A stretch of 30,770 bases of DNA from Hallerella sp963597395. GTDB taxonomy: Bacteria; Fibrobacterota; Fibrobacteria; Fibrobacterales; Fibrobacteraceae. Numbering within the stretch: position 1 is the first letter of the stretch; each line of letters begins with the position of its first letter. The stretch lies in contig CAVBPX010000028.1 in assembly GCA_963597395.1 (NCBI GenBank), forward strand, positions 1-30,770, given 5' to 3'. A model generated the notes under the pieces. It saw only the letters and a program-made list of their open reading frames with translations, was not told where the DNA came from and ran no database searches. A program made the translations under genes and the position numbers. Shown here piece by piece: positions 9,216 through 16,964 of the stretch.

Positions 9216-11768
9216 ATGAAATCGTTCAAGTGTTTGGTCTTGGCCGCGCTCTCGGTCTTTTCCGGAGTTGTTGCCGCGGAAAATTACGTTTGGGGAAACG
9301 TTCGTTTTGACGGTGGCGGCTTTGTCAGCGCGGTCGTTTTTCACCCGAAGGCGGAAAATGTTCTTTATGCGCGGACGGATGTCGGCGGAATTTACCGCTT
9401 CGATTTTGCGGAAAACCGCTGGATTCCGCTTCTCGACTGGCTCGGCGAAACCAACAAGGGCCTTCTCGGAACGGAAGCCCTGGCGCTTGATCCGACGGAT
9501 CCGAAGCGCGTTTACGTCCTTGCCGGTACGGGCTACTTTAACGATGGCCGGTCGGCCGTTCTCCGCAGCTCGGACTACGGAAACACCTGGGACACGAGCT
9601 ATGTGGAAATGCTCGCTCACGGAAACGGCATGGGCCGTCAGACCGGTGAAAAGCTCGCGGTCGATCCGAACATGCCGAACATTCTTTTTTGCGGAAGCCG
9701 CACCAAGGGCCTTTACAAAAGCACGGATTACGGTGCGACATGGACGAGCGTTTACAAGGTCGCCATTTCCGATGCGACGGGAAACGGTCTCACGAATGTG
9801 AACGGAATAAGCTTTGTGCTGTTTGACGAATCGCAGGGAAAACTTTCGGACGGTTCAACAAAGACGATTTACATGGGAATCTCCGCGACGAGCGAGAACC
9901 TTTATGTGAGTAACGACGGCGGCGCGGCCTGGAGCCTTTTATCGGGAGGCCCGTCAAACCTGATGCCGCACCGCGCAAAGATTGCGGACGGAAACCTGTT
10001 CCTCACGTATTCGGGTTCGGAAGGTCCGCATTCCGTGAGCCGCGGCGCCGTTTACAAATACAACATTGCGGGCAAGACGTGGACAAACATTACGCCGTAT
10101 CAGGACGAAAGCACGACCGCCCGGATGGGGGACGGCTCCCAGTCGGCGAGTCACGGCTTTGGCGGCATTTCCATCGACCCGAACGATGCCAATCACATGA
10201 TTGTTACGACGCTTTGCTACTACGGCGGAAGACACTATTACGAAAACGGCAAGGACGGCTGGGGCGACCGCATTTACGTGACGACGGACGGCGGCGCGAC
10301 CTGGAAGCACGGGCAGGGATATAACGCCGGCGTAAACGTGGATGCAAACGGGAACGCCTGGATTGCCGGGAACGCCATTCACTGGGCGGGTTCCATCGAG
10401 TTTAATCCGTTCAACACGAAGGAGGCCTGGGTGACGAGCGGAAACGGCGTTTTTCGGACGTCCGACATTACAAAAGATGTTCCGGTGTGGAAGTTTGAAT
10501 CGGTCGGTATCGAGGAAACGGTGCCGCTCGACATTGTGAGCATTGTCGGAGGCCCGCTGGTGACGGCCATCGGCGACTATGACGGCGCGGTCTATACGGA
10601 TGTAAGCAAGAGCATGCCGCGCCATGATCCGAACATCGGGACGACGAACAGCCTCGGTTACGCTCCGCTCGCGGGAGCCTTTGTCCGCACGGGAAATGTG
10701 ACGGACTATTCGACGGGAACGGGCATCAGCTCCGACGTGATGTATCGCTCGGACGACAATGCGGCCACCTGGACAAAGCTTTCCACGACGCTCAAGGGTT
10801 CGCAGGGAACGCTTACCCTGTCGGCGGACGGCAAGGTGATTCTGCATCGGCCCGACAACAGCAGCGACGTTTACCGTTCGGCGGATAACGGCGCAACGTG
10901 GACGCATGTAGAGGGGCTTGACGGTCAGGCGCAATATGCCCGCATCACGGGCGACCCGGTGAATGCTGAAAAGTTCTACGTCGTCGATGCGCAAGGTTAC
11001 CTCCTCGTTTCAACGGACAAGGGCGCGACATTTTCGAAAAGCGGAACGCGTCTCCAGAACGATGCGACGGGCGAATATTACAACGGGGCGGGCCTCATCC
11101 GCGCGGTCCCCGGAAAGGAAGGATGCCTGTGGGCGCCTCTTGACCAGGTTCAGAACTGGCTGGCAAAGGGATACTCGGAAAACGGTCTTGCCTATACGGA
11201 AGACGGCGGCGCAACGTGGACGCGGGTTTCGGGCGTTTCGACGGCGGTCGCTGTAGGAATTGGAAAAAAGAAGGACGGTGCGGACTACGAGACGCTCTTT
11301 ATTTGGGGTGTCGCTGGCGGTTCCGATAACCCGCTCGGAATTTACCGTTCGACGGACAAGGGCGCGACCTGGGAGCGGATAAACGATGACGCTCACCAGT
11401 TCGGCGGACCGGGCAACGGGAACTTTGTCTATGGCGACATGAACACGTTTGGCGTCGTCTATATGAGCACTGTCGGCCGCGGACTTGTTGTAGGCGCTCC
11501 GGTTGGAAGCGTGCTGTCGCTTTCGGACGCCCGGATGGAAAGCGTCCCGAACGTTTTGATGCAATTGACCGCGAAGAACCTCTACGTGGTCGCTCCGGAA
11601 AAAAGCTCGCTTCTTCTTTTCGACTCGAACGGAAAACTTTGCCTCCGCGAGACCGTCGGAAACGGTTCGAACGTTTCGCTCTCGAAAATTCCCTCCGGAA
11701 TGTGGCTTGCAAAAGTGGTTTCGGAAAGCGGAAAAACGCTCTCCTCGAAAATGCTCGCGATCCGCTGA
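9216..11768 (+). CDS. Secreted GH74 xyloglucanase with type IX-like sorting tail
   Basis: Protein of 850 residues. Residues 1-21 form a signal peptide (hydrophobic stretch, cleavage near VAA/EN). The mature start YVWGNVRFDGGGFV and YARTDVGGIYRFD are hallmarks of glycoside hydrolase family 74, two seven-bladed beta-propellers that cleave xyloglucan or related beta-1,4-glucans. Candidate catalytic aspartates are D55 (RTDVGG) and D454 (GDYDG), equivalent to the family pair. At least eight Asp-box repeats of the type S/T-D-x-G-A-T-W are spread through the chain. The last 75 or so residues carry a LLLFDSNGKLCLRE segment and PSGMWLAKV. This matches the shape of T9SS type A sorting domains, so secretion across the outer membrane is inferred. 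The gene starts 43 bases after recD on the same strand; a shared transcript is possible but makes no functional sense. Endo versus exo action cannot be decided here. Confidence 0.93.
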   Translation: MKSFKCLVLAALSVFSGVVAAENYVWGNVRFDGGGFVSAVVFHPKAENVLYARTDVGGIYRFDFAENRWIPLLDWLGETNKGLLGTEALALDPTDPKRVYVLAGTGYFNDGRSAVLRSSDYGNTWDTSYVEMLAHGNGMGRQTGEKLAVDPNMPNILFCGSRTKGLYKSTDYGATWTSVYKVAISDATGNGLTNVNGISFVLFDESQGKLSDGSTKTIYMGISATSENLYVSNDGGAAWSLLSGGPSNLMPHRAKIADGNLFLTYSGSEGPHSVSRGAVYKYNIAGKTWTNITPYQDESTTARMGDGSQSASHGFGGISIDPNDANHMIVTTLCYYGGRHYYENGKDGWGDRIYVTTDGGATWKHGQGYNAGVNVDANGNAWIAGNAIHWAGSIEFNPFNTKEAWVTSGNGVFRTSDITKDVPVWKFESVGIEETVPLDIVSIVGGPLVTAIGDYDGAVYTDVSKSMPRHDPNIGTTNSLGYAPLAGAFVRTGNVTDYSTGTGISSDVMYRSDDNAATWTKLSTTLKGSQGTLTLSADGKVILHRPDNSSDVYRSADNGATWTHVEGLDGQAQYARITGDPVNAEKFYVVDAQGYLLVSTDKGATFSKSGTRLQNDATGEYYNGAGLIRAVPGKEGCLWAPLDQVQNWLAKGYSENGLAYTEDGGATWTRVSGVSTAVAVGIGKKKDGADYETLFIWGVAGGSDNPLGIYRSTDKGATWERINDDAHQFGGPGNGNFVYGDMNTFGVVYMSTVGRGLVVGAPVGSVLSLSDARMESVPNVLMQLTAKNLYVVAPEKSSLLLFDSNGKLCLRETVGNGSNVSLSKIPSGMWLAKVVSESGKTLSSKMLAIR

Positions 11769-11783
11769 ACGGAAAATCAGCGG
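11762..11783. terminator. Inverted repeat spanning two convergent stop codons
   Basis: CCGCTGA (11762-11768) and TCAGCGG (11777-11783) are a perfect 7-bp inverted repeat with an 8-base loop. The left arm contains the stop codon of the xyloglucanase and the right arm that of the convergent metal regulator. It would form a hairpin at the end of both transcripts. No T-tract follows on either strand, so intrinsic termination is uncertain. Confidence 0.45.
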
Positions 11784-12154
11784 TTCACGAAATCGCTGAT
11801 GCGGTCGAGCGATTCCTGCGAAAGGATGTGTTCCATTTTGCAGGCGTCCTCGTTCGCAATTTTTTCGTTGACCCCCAGCTTGAGAAGGAGCTTTCGAAGC
11901 AGAAAGTGCCTCGCGAGAACCTTGGCCGCGGCCTGTTTTCCGGCGGGGGAGAGCGAAATGCCCGTGTAGGGTTCCTGATTCACCAGCCCGAGCTTTTTCA
12001 GTTCGTTCATCGCCTTGTTGACGGAGGGCATTTTGACGGAGAGCCTTTCCGCAATTTCCTTGACGTGGGCGACGTTCTTGTTTTCGAGGCACAGGATGTG
12101 CACCATTTCAAGGTAGTCTTCGAGACTTTGGGAAAGCTTCTGCGGCTCGGGCAT
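11777..12154 (-). CDS. DtxR/MntR-family metal-dependent repressor
   Basis: Protein of 125 residues from the chosen start, or 130 from an upstream ATG at 12169. It has an N-terminal winged helix (SLEDYLEMVHIL, then VKEIAERLSVKMPSVNKAMNELKKLGLV as recognition region, then the wing with ISLSPAGK). The dimerisation/metal domain has RHFLLRKLLLKLGV and DACKMEH. The C-x-x-E-H pattern resembles the DtxR ligand set C102/E105/H106, while the short length without an SH3-like domain resembles MntR. It should repress metal uptake genes when loaded with iron or manganese; which metal is not clear. The start at 12154 is preferred because GAGG lies 9 bases upstream and within a plausible 25-base leader, whereas 12169 has no ribosome binding site. 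Its targets are not adjacent. Confidence 0.85.
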   Translation of the reverse strand: MPEPQKLSQSLEDYLEMVHILCLENKNVAHVKEIAERLSVKMPSVNKAMNELKKLGLVNQEPYTGISLSPAGKQAAAKVLARHFLLRKLLLKLGVNEKIANEDACKMEHILSQESLDRISDFVNR

Positions 12155-12172
12155 ACGTGAAAACCTCATTTG

Positions 12173-12214
12173 TTAGCTGTGTCTAATTATAACAATAGGA
12201 GACCCGAAAAACAA
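12173..12214 (-). promoter_or_regulatory. Promoter and possible operator of the metal regulator
   Basis: On the minus strand, TTGTTT (12209-12214) and a perfect TATAAT (12186-12191) are separated by 17 bases. The dyad TTAG-N6-CTAA (12173-12186) overlaps the -10 edge and the expected transcription start. This is the position of an autoregulatory DtxR-type site, though its arms are only 4 bp. The last four bases of the -35 region (12211-12214) are the ACAA that flanks the neighbouring foldback repeat. Confidence 0.55.
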
Positions 12215-12337
12215 GGGCACCTCTAAAAATTGCTTTGGTAAAGAAAATTTGAGTGAGACCAAGCGATGGCTGGGCGGGACGAACCAGCGCGAAGCGTCGC
12301 AGCCAAATTTTTGAAAATTGAATTTTTAGAGGTGACC
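12215..12337 (+). repeat. Foldback (MITE-like) repeat, copy 2, complete
   Basis: This is a 123-bp element. The outer 17 bases at each end (12215-12231 and 12321-12337) are inverted repeats with one mismatch. ACAA lies directly outside both ends (12211-12214 and 12338-12341), consistent with a 4-bp target duplication. Inside the termini the two halves remain similar as inverted repeats (AAATTTG..TG.GAC on both arms, then GCTGG/CCAGC around the centre), so the whole element can fold into one imperfect hairpin. It has no ORF. The combination of terminal inverted repeats, possible target duplication, small size and multiple copies fits a non-autonomous mobile element. The parent transposase family is not identifiable from the window. 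Confidence 0.85.
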
Positions 12338-12355
12338 ACAAGAGACCGCCCGGAA

Positions 12356-12401
12356 AATCGGCCCGAATTTTAAAACCCCGAAGACAATCGGCCCGAATTT
12401 T
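12356..12401 (+). repeat. Pair of 16-bp direct repeats upstream of a secreted-protein gene
   Basis: AATCGGCCCGAATTTT occurs at 12356-12371 and again at 12386-12401, exactly 30 bases apart (nearly three helical turns). The second copy runs into a T-tract and TTTAGATG just before the ATG at 12417. Each unit is partly palindromic around CGGCCCG. Tandem operator sites on one face of the helix are a possibility. Nothing else is seen between the foldback element and the gene. Confidence 0.6.
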
Positions 12402-12416
12402 TTTAGATGTTTAAAT

Positions 12417-12956
12417 ATGAAAATTTCCCGAATGTTGCTTTCCTTTTTACTGTTCGCCGCGCTTCCGCTTTTTGCGGAGGACGAGGAACCGATGGATTCC
12501 GAAGACCGCCTGACCGCCCAGGAAGAGGATTTGCGCTCCCTGAAGGATTCCTACGACAGCCGAATCAACGGGATTATGGAAGAGTTTAGCGAAAAAGGTC
12601 CGTCCGCCTGGTTTGATGCCCGGGCCGAGGGCCGCTATGCGAGCTGGAAGGACATCGAATTCGAACTTCCCGAAGTCAGGATGTTTACCGTGACGGAGGT
12701 TCCCTACGGATTTTCCGTCAAGGGTAAGGGCCGCGCGAAGGAATCGGTGACGGTTCTTGTTTTTACGCGGGACGAGGATCTGTATTATAGCGTTACGATA
12801 GGCAAAAACGCTTCGTATGATTTTACGCGCATGGTTCAGGCCGTCTTTGAGTCGGACGGCGAATATACGTATCGCGACGGGACTCCTTGCAACCGCAAGG
12901 CGGTGTCGTGCCTGAACGGCTACGAAAAGGGAACATCCGGAAAGCTCAAAAAGTAA
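12417..12956 (+). CDS. Small predicted secreted or periplasmic protein, unknown function
   Basis: Protein of 179 residues that I do not recognise. Residues 1-20 form a signal peptide (MKISR, a hydrophobic run to LFA, then acidic EDEE). There is no lipobox cysteine, so it is probably periplasmic or secreted. Residues about 27-60 are charged and likely helical (EDRLTAQEEDLRSLKDSYDS); the rest looks like mixed alpha/beta. Two cysteines close to the C-terminus (TPC...VSC) could form a disulfide. A start at residue 6 (MLLSFLLF) is also possible. No Shine-Dalgarno is visible; a T-tract followed by TAGATG lies 8-19 bases upstream. The stop is 16 bases before purT, so the two are probably co-transcribed, without an obvious functional link. 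Confidence 0.75.
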   Translation: MKISRMLLSFLLFAALPLFAEDEEPMDSEDRLTAQEEDLRSLKDSYDSRINGIMEEFSEKGPSAWFDARAEGRYASWKDIEFELPEVRMFTVTEVPYGFSVKGKGRAKESVTVLVFTRDEDLYYSVTIGKNASYDFTRMVQAVFESDGEYTYRDGTPCNRKAVSCLNGYEKGTSGKLKK

Positions 12957-12972
12957 TTGTCAGGAGGCCTGT

Positions 12973-14166
12973 ATGGCAGAACTTGGAAACATTGGAACTC
13001 CGCTTTCGAAAAGCGCAACGCGCGTCCTCTTTTGCGGCGCCGGGGAACTCGGCAAGGAAGTCATCATCGAAATGATGCGCTTGGGCGTCGAAACGATTGC
13101 CGTCGATCGCTATGCAAACGCTCCCGGCATGCAGGTTGCGCACAGGTCCCACGTCGTCAATATGCTCTCCGGCGAGGAACTTCGCCGCGTCATCGAACTG
13201 GAAAAACCGGACTACATTGTGCCCGAGGTCGAGGCCATTGCGACGCCTACGCTCGTAGAACTCGAAAAGGAAGGCTATAACGTGATTCCGACCGCAATGG
13301 CGACGCGTCTCACGATGAACCGCGAAGGCATTCGACGTTTGGCGGCGGAAGAACTGGGACTTGCCACTTCTCCCTACCGCTTTGCGGATACCGAGGAAGA
13401 TTTTCGGGCGGCAGTCAAGGCCGTGGGAATTCCGTGCGTCGTAAAGCCTGTGATGAGTTCTTCCGGGCACGGCCAGAGCACGGTCAAGTCCGAAGCGGAT
13501 ATCGACCGGGCGTGGAACATTTCCCAGAGCGAAGGCCGCACCGGGAAGCCGTCGCGCGTCATTGTCGAAGGCTTTGTGCCGTTTGACTACGAAATTACGA
13601 TGCTCACCGTACGCCATGTCGGCGGAACGAGCTTTCTCGAGCCGGTGGGCCATCACCAGGTGAACGGCGACTACCAGGAATCGTGGCAGCCGCAGCCGAT
13701 GAGTGCGAAGGTTCTCGAAAAGGCTCACGACATTGCAAAGAAAATTACCGATGCGCTTGGAGGCCGCGGCATTTTTGGCGTGGAACTTTTTGTGTGCGGC
13801 GAGAATGTTCTTTTTAGCGAAGTGAGTCCGCGTCCGCACGATACGGGAATGGTGACGCTCATTTCGCAGGACCTTTCGGAATTTGCGCTGCATGCCCGGG
13901 CCATTCTCGGACTTCCGATTCCGAACATTTCGTTCCGCGGACCGTCCGCTTCCAAGGCGATTGTCGTCGAAGGGGAATCCGATTCCGTTTCGTTCGGCAA
14001 CCTGAAGGAAGTTCTCGAAACTCCCGATACGGGCATCCGGCTGTTTGGAAAGCCCACGGTCGGCGGGCACCGTCGCATGGGCGTTTTGCTTGCGCGGGCG
14101 TCCTCGGTGGAAAAGGCCGTCGAAACCGTCAAGGCGATGCGCGAAAAACTTTCGGTCCGTCTCTAA
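12973..14166 (+). CDS. purT: Formate-dependent phosphoribosylglycinamide formyltransferase (PurT)
   Basis: Protein of 397 residues (E. coli PurT is 392). It is an ATP-grasp enzyme that makes formyl-GAR from GAR, formate and ATP in the third step of purine synthesis, bypassing folate-dependent PurN. Family signatures are the N-terminal VLFCGAGELGKEVIIEMMRLG, AVDRYANAPGMQVAHRSHV, the ATP-grasp segment CVVKPVMSSSGHGQS, EGFVPFDYEITMLTVR, the metal/substrate loop EVSPRPHDTGMVTL and C-terminal GHRRMGVLLA. A strong AGGAGG (12962-12967) lies 5 bases before the ATG. It sits in line between the small secreted protein gene and polA. Confidence 0.97.
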   Translation: MAELGNIGTPLSKSATRVLFCGAGELGKEVIIEMMRLGVETIAVDRYANAPGMQVAHRSHVVNMLSGEELRRVIELEKPDYIVPEVEAIATPTLVELEKEGYNVIPTAMATRLTMNREGIRRLAAEELGLATSPYRFADTEEDFRAAVKAVGIPCVVKPVMSSSGHGQSTVKSEADIDRAWNISQSEGRTGKPSRVIVEGFVPFDYEITMLTVRHVGGTSFLEPVGHHQVNGDYQESWQPQPMSAKVLEKAHDIAKKITDALGGRGIFGVELFVCGENVLFSEVSPRPHDTGMVTLISQDLSEFALHARAILGLPIPNISFRGPSASKAIVVEGESDSVSFGNLKEVLETPDTGIRLFGKPTVGGHRRMGVLLARASSVEKAVETVKAMREKLSVRL

Positions 14167-14192
14167 TTTCACATTTTAAAAATCGATACCCT

Positions 14193-16958
14193 ATGCCAGC
14201 CCCGAGAAAACTTTTTTTGCTCGACTCCTTTGCCCTTGCCTTCCGGATGTTTTATGCCTATGCAAGGGATCCGCTCATAAACAGGAACGGCGAGGATGTG
14301 TCTCTCGTCCACGGCTACTGGGGAACGGTGCTCCGCATTCTTGCAAAGCACAAGCCGACCCATTTTGCGATTGTGTGCGATGTGGGGGCGCCGACGTTTC
14401 GGCACGAGCTTTACCCGGAATACAAGGCGAACCGCGGTCCGATGCCCGAAGAGATGGCGCGTCAGCTTCCGATGCTTATGGAAGCGATTCGCGCGAGCGG
14501 AATCCCGATGCTCTCGGAAGCGGGCTACGAAGCGGACGACGTAATGGCCGCGGTGGCGGGCGAAGCCTACAAGGAAGGATTCGAGCAGATTTTTCTCGTC
14601 ACCAAGGACAAGGACCTTTCGCAGGTCGTCAACGACCGAATTCATCTGTTTCAGCTGGAGAAAGGCGCGGACGGCGTCGATTTTGGCCCGATGGATGTCG
14701 AGGAAAAATACGGAGTCCCGCCCGAGCAAATCCGCGACTATCTCGCGCTGATGGGGGACTCCTCGGACAACGTTCCGGGCGTCGCCAAGGTCGGTCCCAA
14801 GACGGCCGTTTCGCTCCTCAGGGAATTTGGAAATATCGACAATCTCTACGCGAATTTGGACAAGGTGACCAAAAAGGGTCTTCACGACAATCTTGAAAAA
14901 GGAAAAGAAAACGCGTTTCTTTCCCGCGAACTCGTGACCATCCAGTCTTCGCGCGGGTTCAAAGGTTCTCTCGGCGAACTGGAATTTCACGGCATTGCAA
15001 GCGATGCGCTCAAAAAGGTTTTCAAGGAACACGAAATCAACAGCCTTTTGCGCCTTATCGACAGCGTCCCGTCCAAGGGAGAATTTGAAAGCAAGTCCGC
15101 ACCGAAAAAAGTTCGTCCTTTCGAAACCGTCGTCGTGCGCACCACAAAGGCTTTCAAGGAAATGTCCGAGGCCGTCGAAGCGTCCCCGTCCCCTTCTGCA
15201 TTTGCCGTTTTTGACGGAACGCGCCCGCTCGCAACGACCCTCGTAGGCGTCGCCCTTTCGACGTCTCCCGACAAGGGCTTTTACGTTCCGCTCGGTCACA
15301 CGGACGACATGGGAATTCCGCTCAACAACATCGATACGGAATATTTTGCGGACTGGTTCGTCCCTGTCTTTACGGTGGCCGAAAAGTCCTGGCGGATGTT
15401 TGCCGCAAAGCCTTCCTTGCACGCGCTTTCCTGGGGACTTGACGAGACGCTTCTCCCCGCAAAAATTTTTGACGTGCAGATTGCCGCGTGGATGCTTTCC
15501 CCGGGAGAATCCAAATACGAACTTTCGGAACTTTGTGCGCGAAACGGACTCCGCGAACTGGAAACTCCGGAATCGCTTGTCGGGCATGGAAAAAACGAAA
15601 TTCCCTTTTCGCGCGTCCCCGTCGAGGATTTGGCAAACTACGCCGCAAAATCCGCCGCCGCGGTCTTTGAACTTTCGGACTTTTACGGTGGACGGCTTTC
15701 GGCCGAAAAACTCGAAAGGCACTTCTTCGACACGGAAATGCCCATCTTGAAAATTCTCTTTTCGATGGAGGAATGCGGGGCGGCCATCGACGTGAAGGCA
15801 CTCGAAAATCTCTCGTCGGATTTTTCCGAGCGGATTCTCAAAACGGAAGAGCGCGTCTATGAACTTTCGGGCGGAAACCCTTTCAACATCGCGTCCCCGA
15901 AGCAGCTCGCCGAGGTCCTCTACGACGATTTGGGCCTAAAGGTTTTGAAGAAGACGGCGACGGGCCGCAGCACGGACAGCGCGACGCTCGACAGGCTTTT
16001 GAACGAGGTGGAACTTTCCGAAAGGGAATCCGCCCTCATCGCCGCTATCCTCGAATACCGCGAACTGAAAAAGCTCCAGAACACCTACGTGGAAGTTCTC
16101 CCGACGCTCGTCAACAAGGAAACGCATCGCATCCACACGAGCTTTGTGCAGTGGGGAACTGCGACGGGAAGGCTTTCGAGCCGCGAACCGAACCTGCAGA
16201 ACATCCCGGTCCGCTCGGAAGAGGGCAAAAAGATTCGGGCGGCGTTCGTCCCCGGCGACGCCGCAAACGTCATCCTCTCCGCGGACTATTCGCAAATCGA
16301 GCTTCGGATGCTCGCGCATCTTTCCGGCGACGAAAAGCTGGTGGAGGCCTACCGCAAGGACATCGACATTCACACGCTCACGGCCGCTTCCGTTTTTGGA
16401 AAGCTCCCGTCCGAGGTCACTCCCGACGAGAGACGCCGGGCCAAGGTGGTGAACTTCGGGGTGCTTTACGGCATGACGCCGTTCAGGCTTTCGCGCGACC
16501 TGCACATTCCGATGGCCGAGGCCAAAAGGTTTATCGACGGCTACTTCGGGCTTTACAGGGGCGTCGAGGCCTATGTGGAAAAAATCAAGGCCTTTGCGCA
16601 CGAAAACGGATTTGTCGAAACGCTCTCCGGCAGGCGTCGCACCATTCCGGGAATTGATTCCGGAGATAGAACCGAGTGCCAGATGGCGGAACGGATGGCG
16701 GTAAACACGCCCGTCCAGGGAAGCGCCGCGGATTTAATCAAGACGGCGATGATCCGGGTGGCAAACCGCATCGAGAAGGACGCGCTTCCGTTGCGGATGA
16801 TGCTCCAGGTGCACGACGAACTTGTTTTCGAGTGTCCGAAGGAAAAGGCCGCGGAACTCGGCGAAATTGTCCGGTTCGAGATGGAACATGCGATGGAACT
16901 TGCGGTGCCGCTCTCGGTTTCCGTGGGTTTTGGACCGAATTGGCTCTCCGCACACTGA
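14193..16958 (+). CDS. polA: DNA polymerase I, proofreading site apparently inactive
   Basis: Protein of 921 residues (E. coli 928), acting in Okazaki fragment processing and excision repair. The N-terminal 5' nuclease is intact: LLDSF, the helical arch YPEYKANRG, YEADD, TKDKDL and GDSSDNVPGV. The family A polymerase is intact: motif A DYSQIELR (D698), motif B RRRAKVVNFGVLYG (K751) and motif C HDELVFE (D875). The central 3'-5' exonuclease fold is kept but degraded. The D-x-E motif reads FDGTRP (D341 kept, glutamate replaced by T343), and YAAEDAD of E. coli reads YAAKSAA (Y483 kept, D501 equivalent is S487). FDVQIAA keeps the D424 equivalent. Proofreading is therefore probably lost, as in several bacterial Pol I lineages. 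No clear Shine-Dalgarno precedes the ATG; TTTTAAAAATCG lies at 14174-14185. The gene starts 26 bases after purT. Confidence 0.97.
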   Translation: MPAPRKLFLLDSFALAFRMFYAYARDPLINRNGEDVSLVHGYWGTVLRILAKHKPTHFAIVCDVGAPTFRHELYPEYKANRGPMPEEMARQLPMLMEAIRASGIPMLSEAGYEADDVMAAVAGEAYKEGFEQIFLVTKDKDLSQVVNDRIHLFQLEKGADGVDFGPMDVEEKYGVPPEQIRDYLALMGDSSDNVPGVAKVGPKTAVSLLREFGNIDNLYANLDKVTKKGLHDNLEKGKENAFLSRELVTIQSSRGFKGSLGELEFHGIASDALKKVFKEHEINSLLRLIDSVPSKGEFESKSAPKKVRPFETVVVRTTKAFKEMSEAVEASPSPSAFAVFDGTRPLATTLVGVALSTSPDKGFYVPLGHTDDMGIPLNNIDTEYFADWFVPVFTVAEKSWRMFAAKPSLHALSWGLDETLLPAKIFDVQIAAWMLSPGESKYELSELCARNGLRELETPESLVGHGKNEIPFSRVPVEDLANYAAKSAAAVFELSDFYGGRLSAEKLERHFFDTEMPILKILFSMEECGAAIDVKALENLSSDFSERILKTEERVYELSGGNPFNIASPKQLAEVLYDDLGLKVLKKTATGRSTDSATLDRLLNEVELSERESALIAAILEYRELKKLQNTYVEVLPTLVNKETHRIHTSFVQWGTATGRLSSREPNLQNIPVRSEEGKKIRAAFVPGDAANVILSADYSQIELRMLAHLSGDEKLVEAYRKDIDIHTLTAASVFGKLPSEVTPDERRRAKVVNFGVLYGMTPFRLSRDLHIPMAEAKRFIDGYFGLYRGVEAYVEKIKAFAHENGFVETLSGRRRTIPGIDSGDRTECQMAERMAVNTPVQGSAADLIKTAMIRVANRIEKDALPLRMMLQVHDELVFECPKEKAAELGEIVRFEMEHAMELAVPLSVSVGFGPNWLSAH

Positions 16959-16964
16959 CAAAAG

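Noticed and set aside
12216..12401. CRISPR array or tandem repeat tract
   Set aside because: Only two copies of the 16-bp unit are present, with one short spacer; the other repeat is a dispersed foldback element, and there are no cas genes.
14169..15722. Long open frame (517 codons) on the minus strand opposite polA
   Set aside because: It is fully antisense to a gene with intact polymerase and nuclease motifs, its product is rich in Arg/Phe/His with no domain, and its existence follows from codon bias of polA. The same applies to antisense frames opposite recD (7835-9190), dxr/rseP (22993-24426) and cdsA/dxr (22230-23573).
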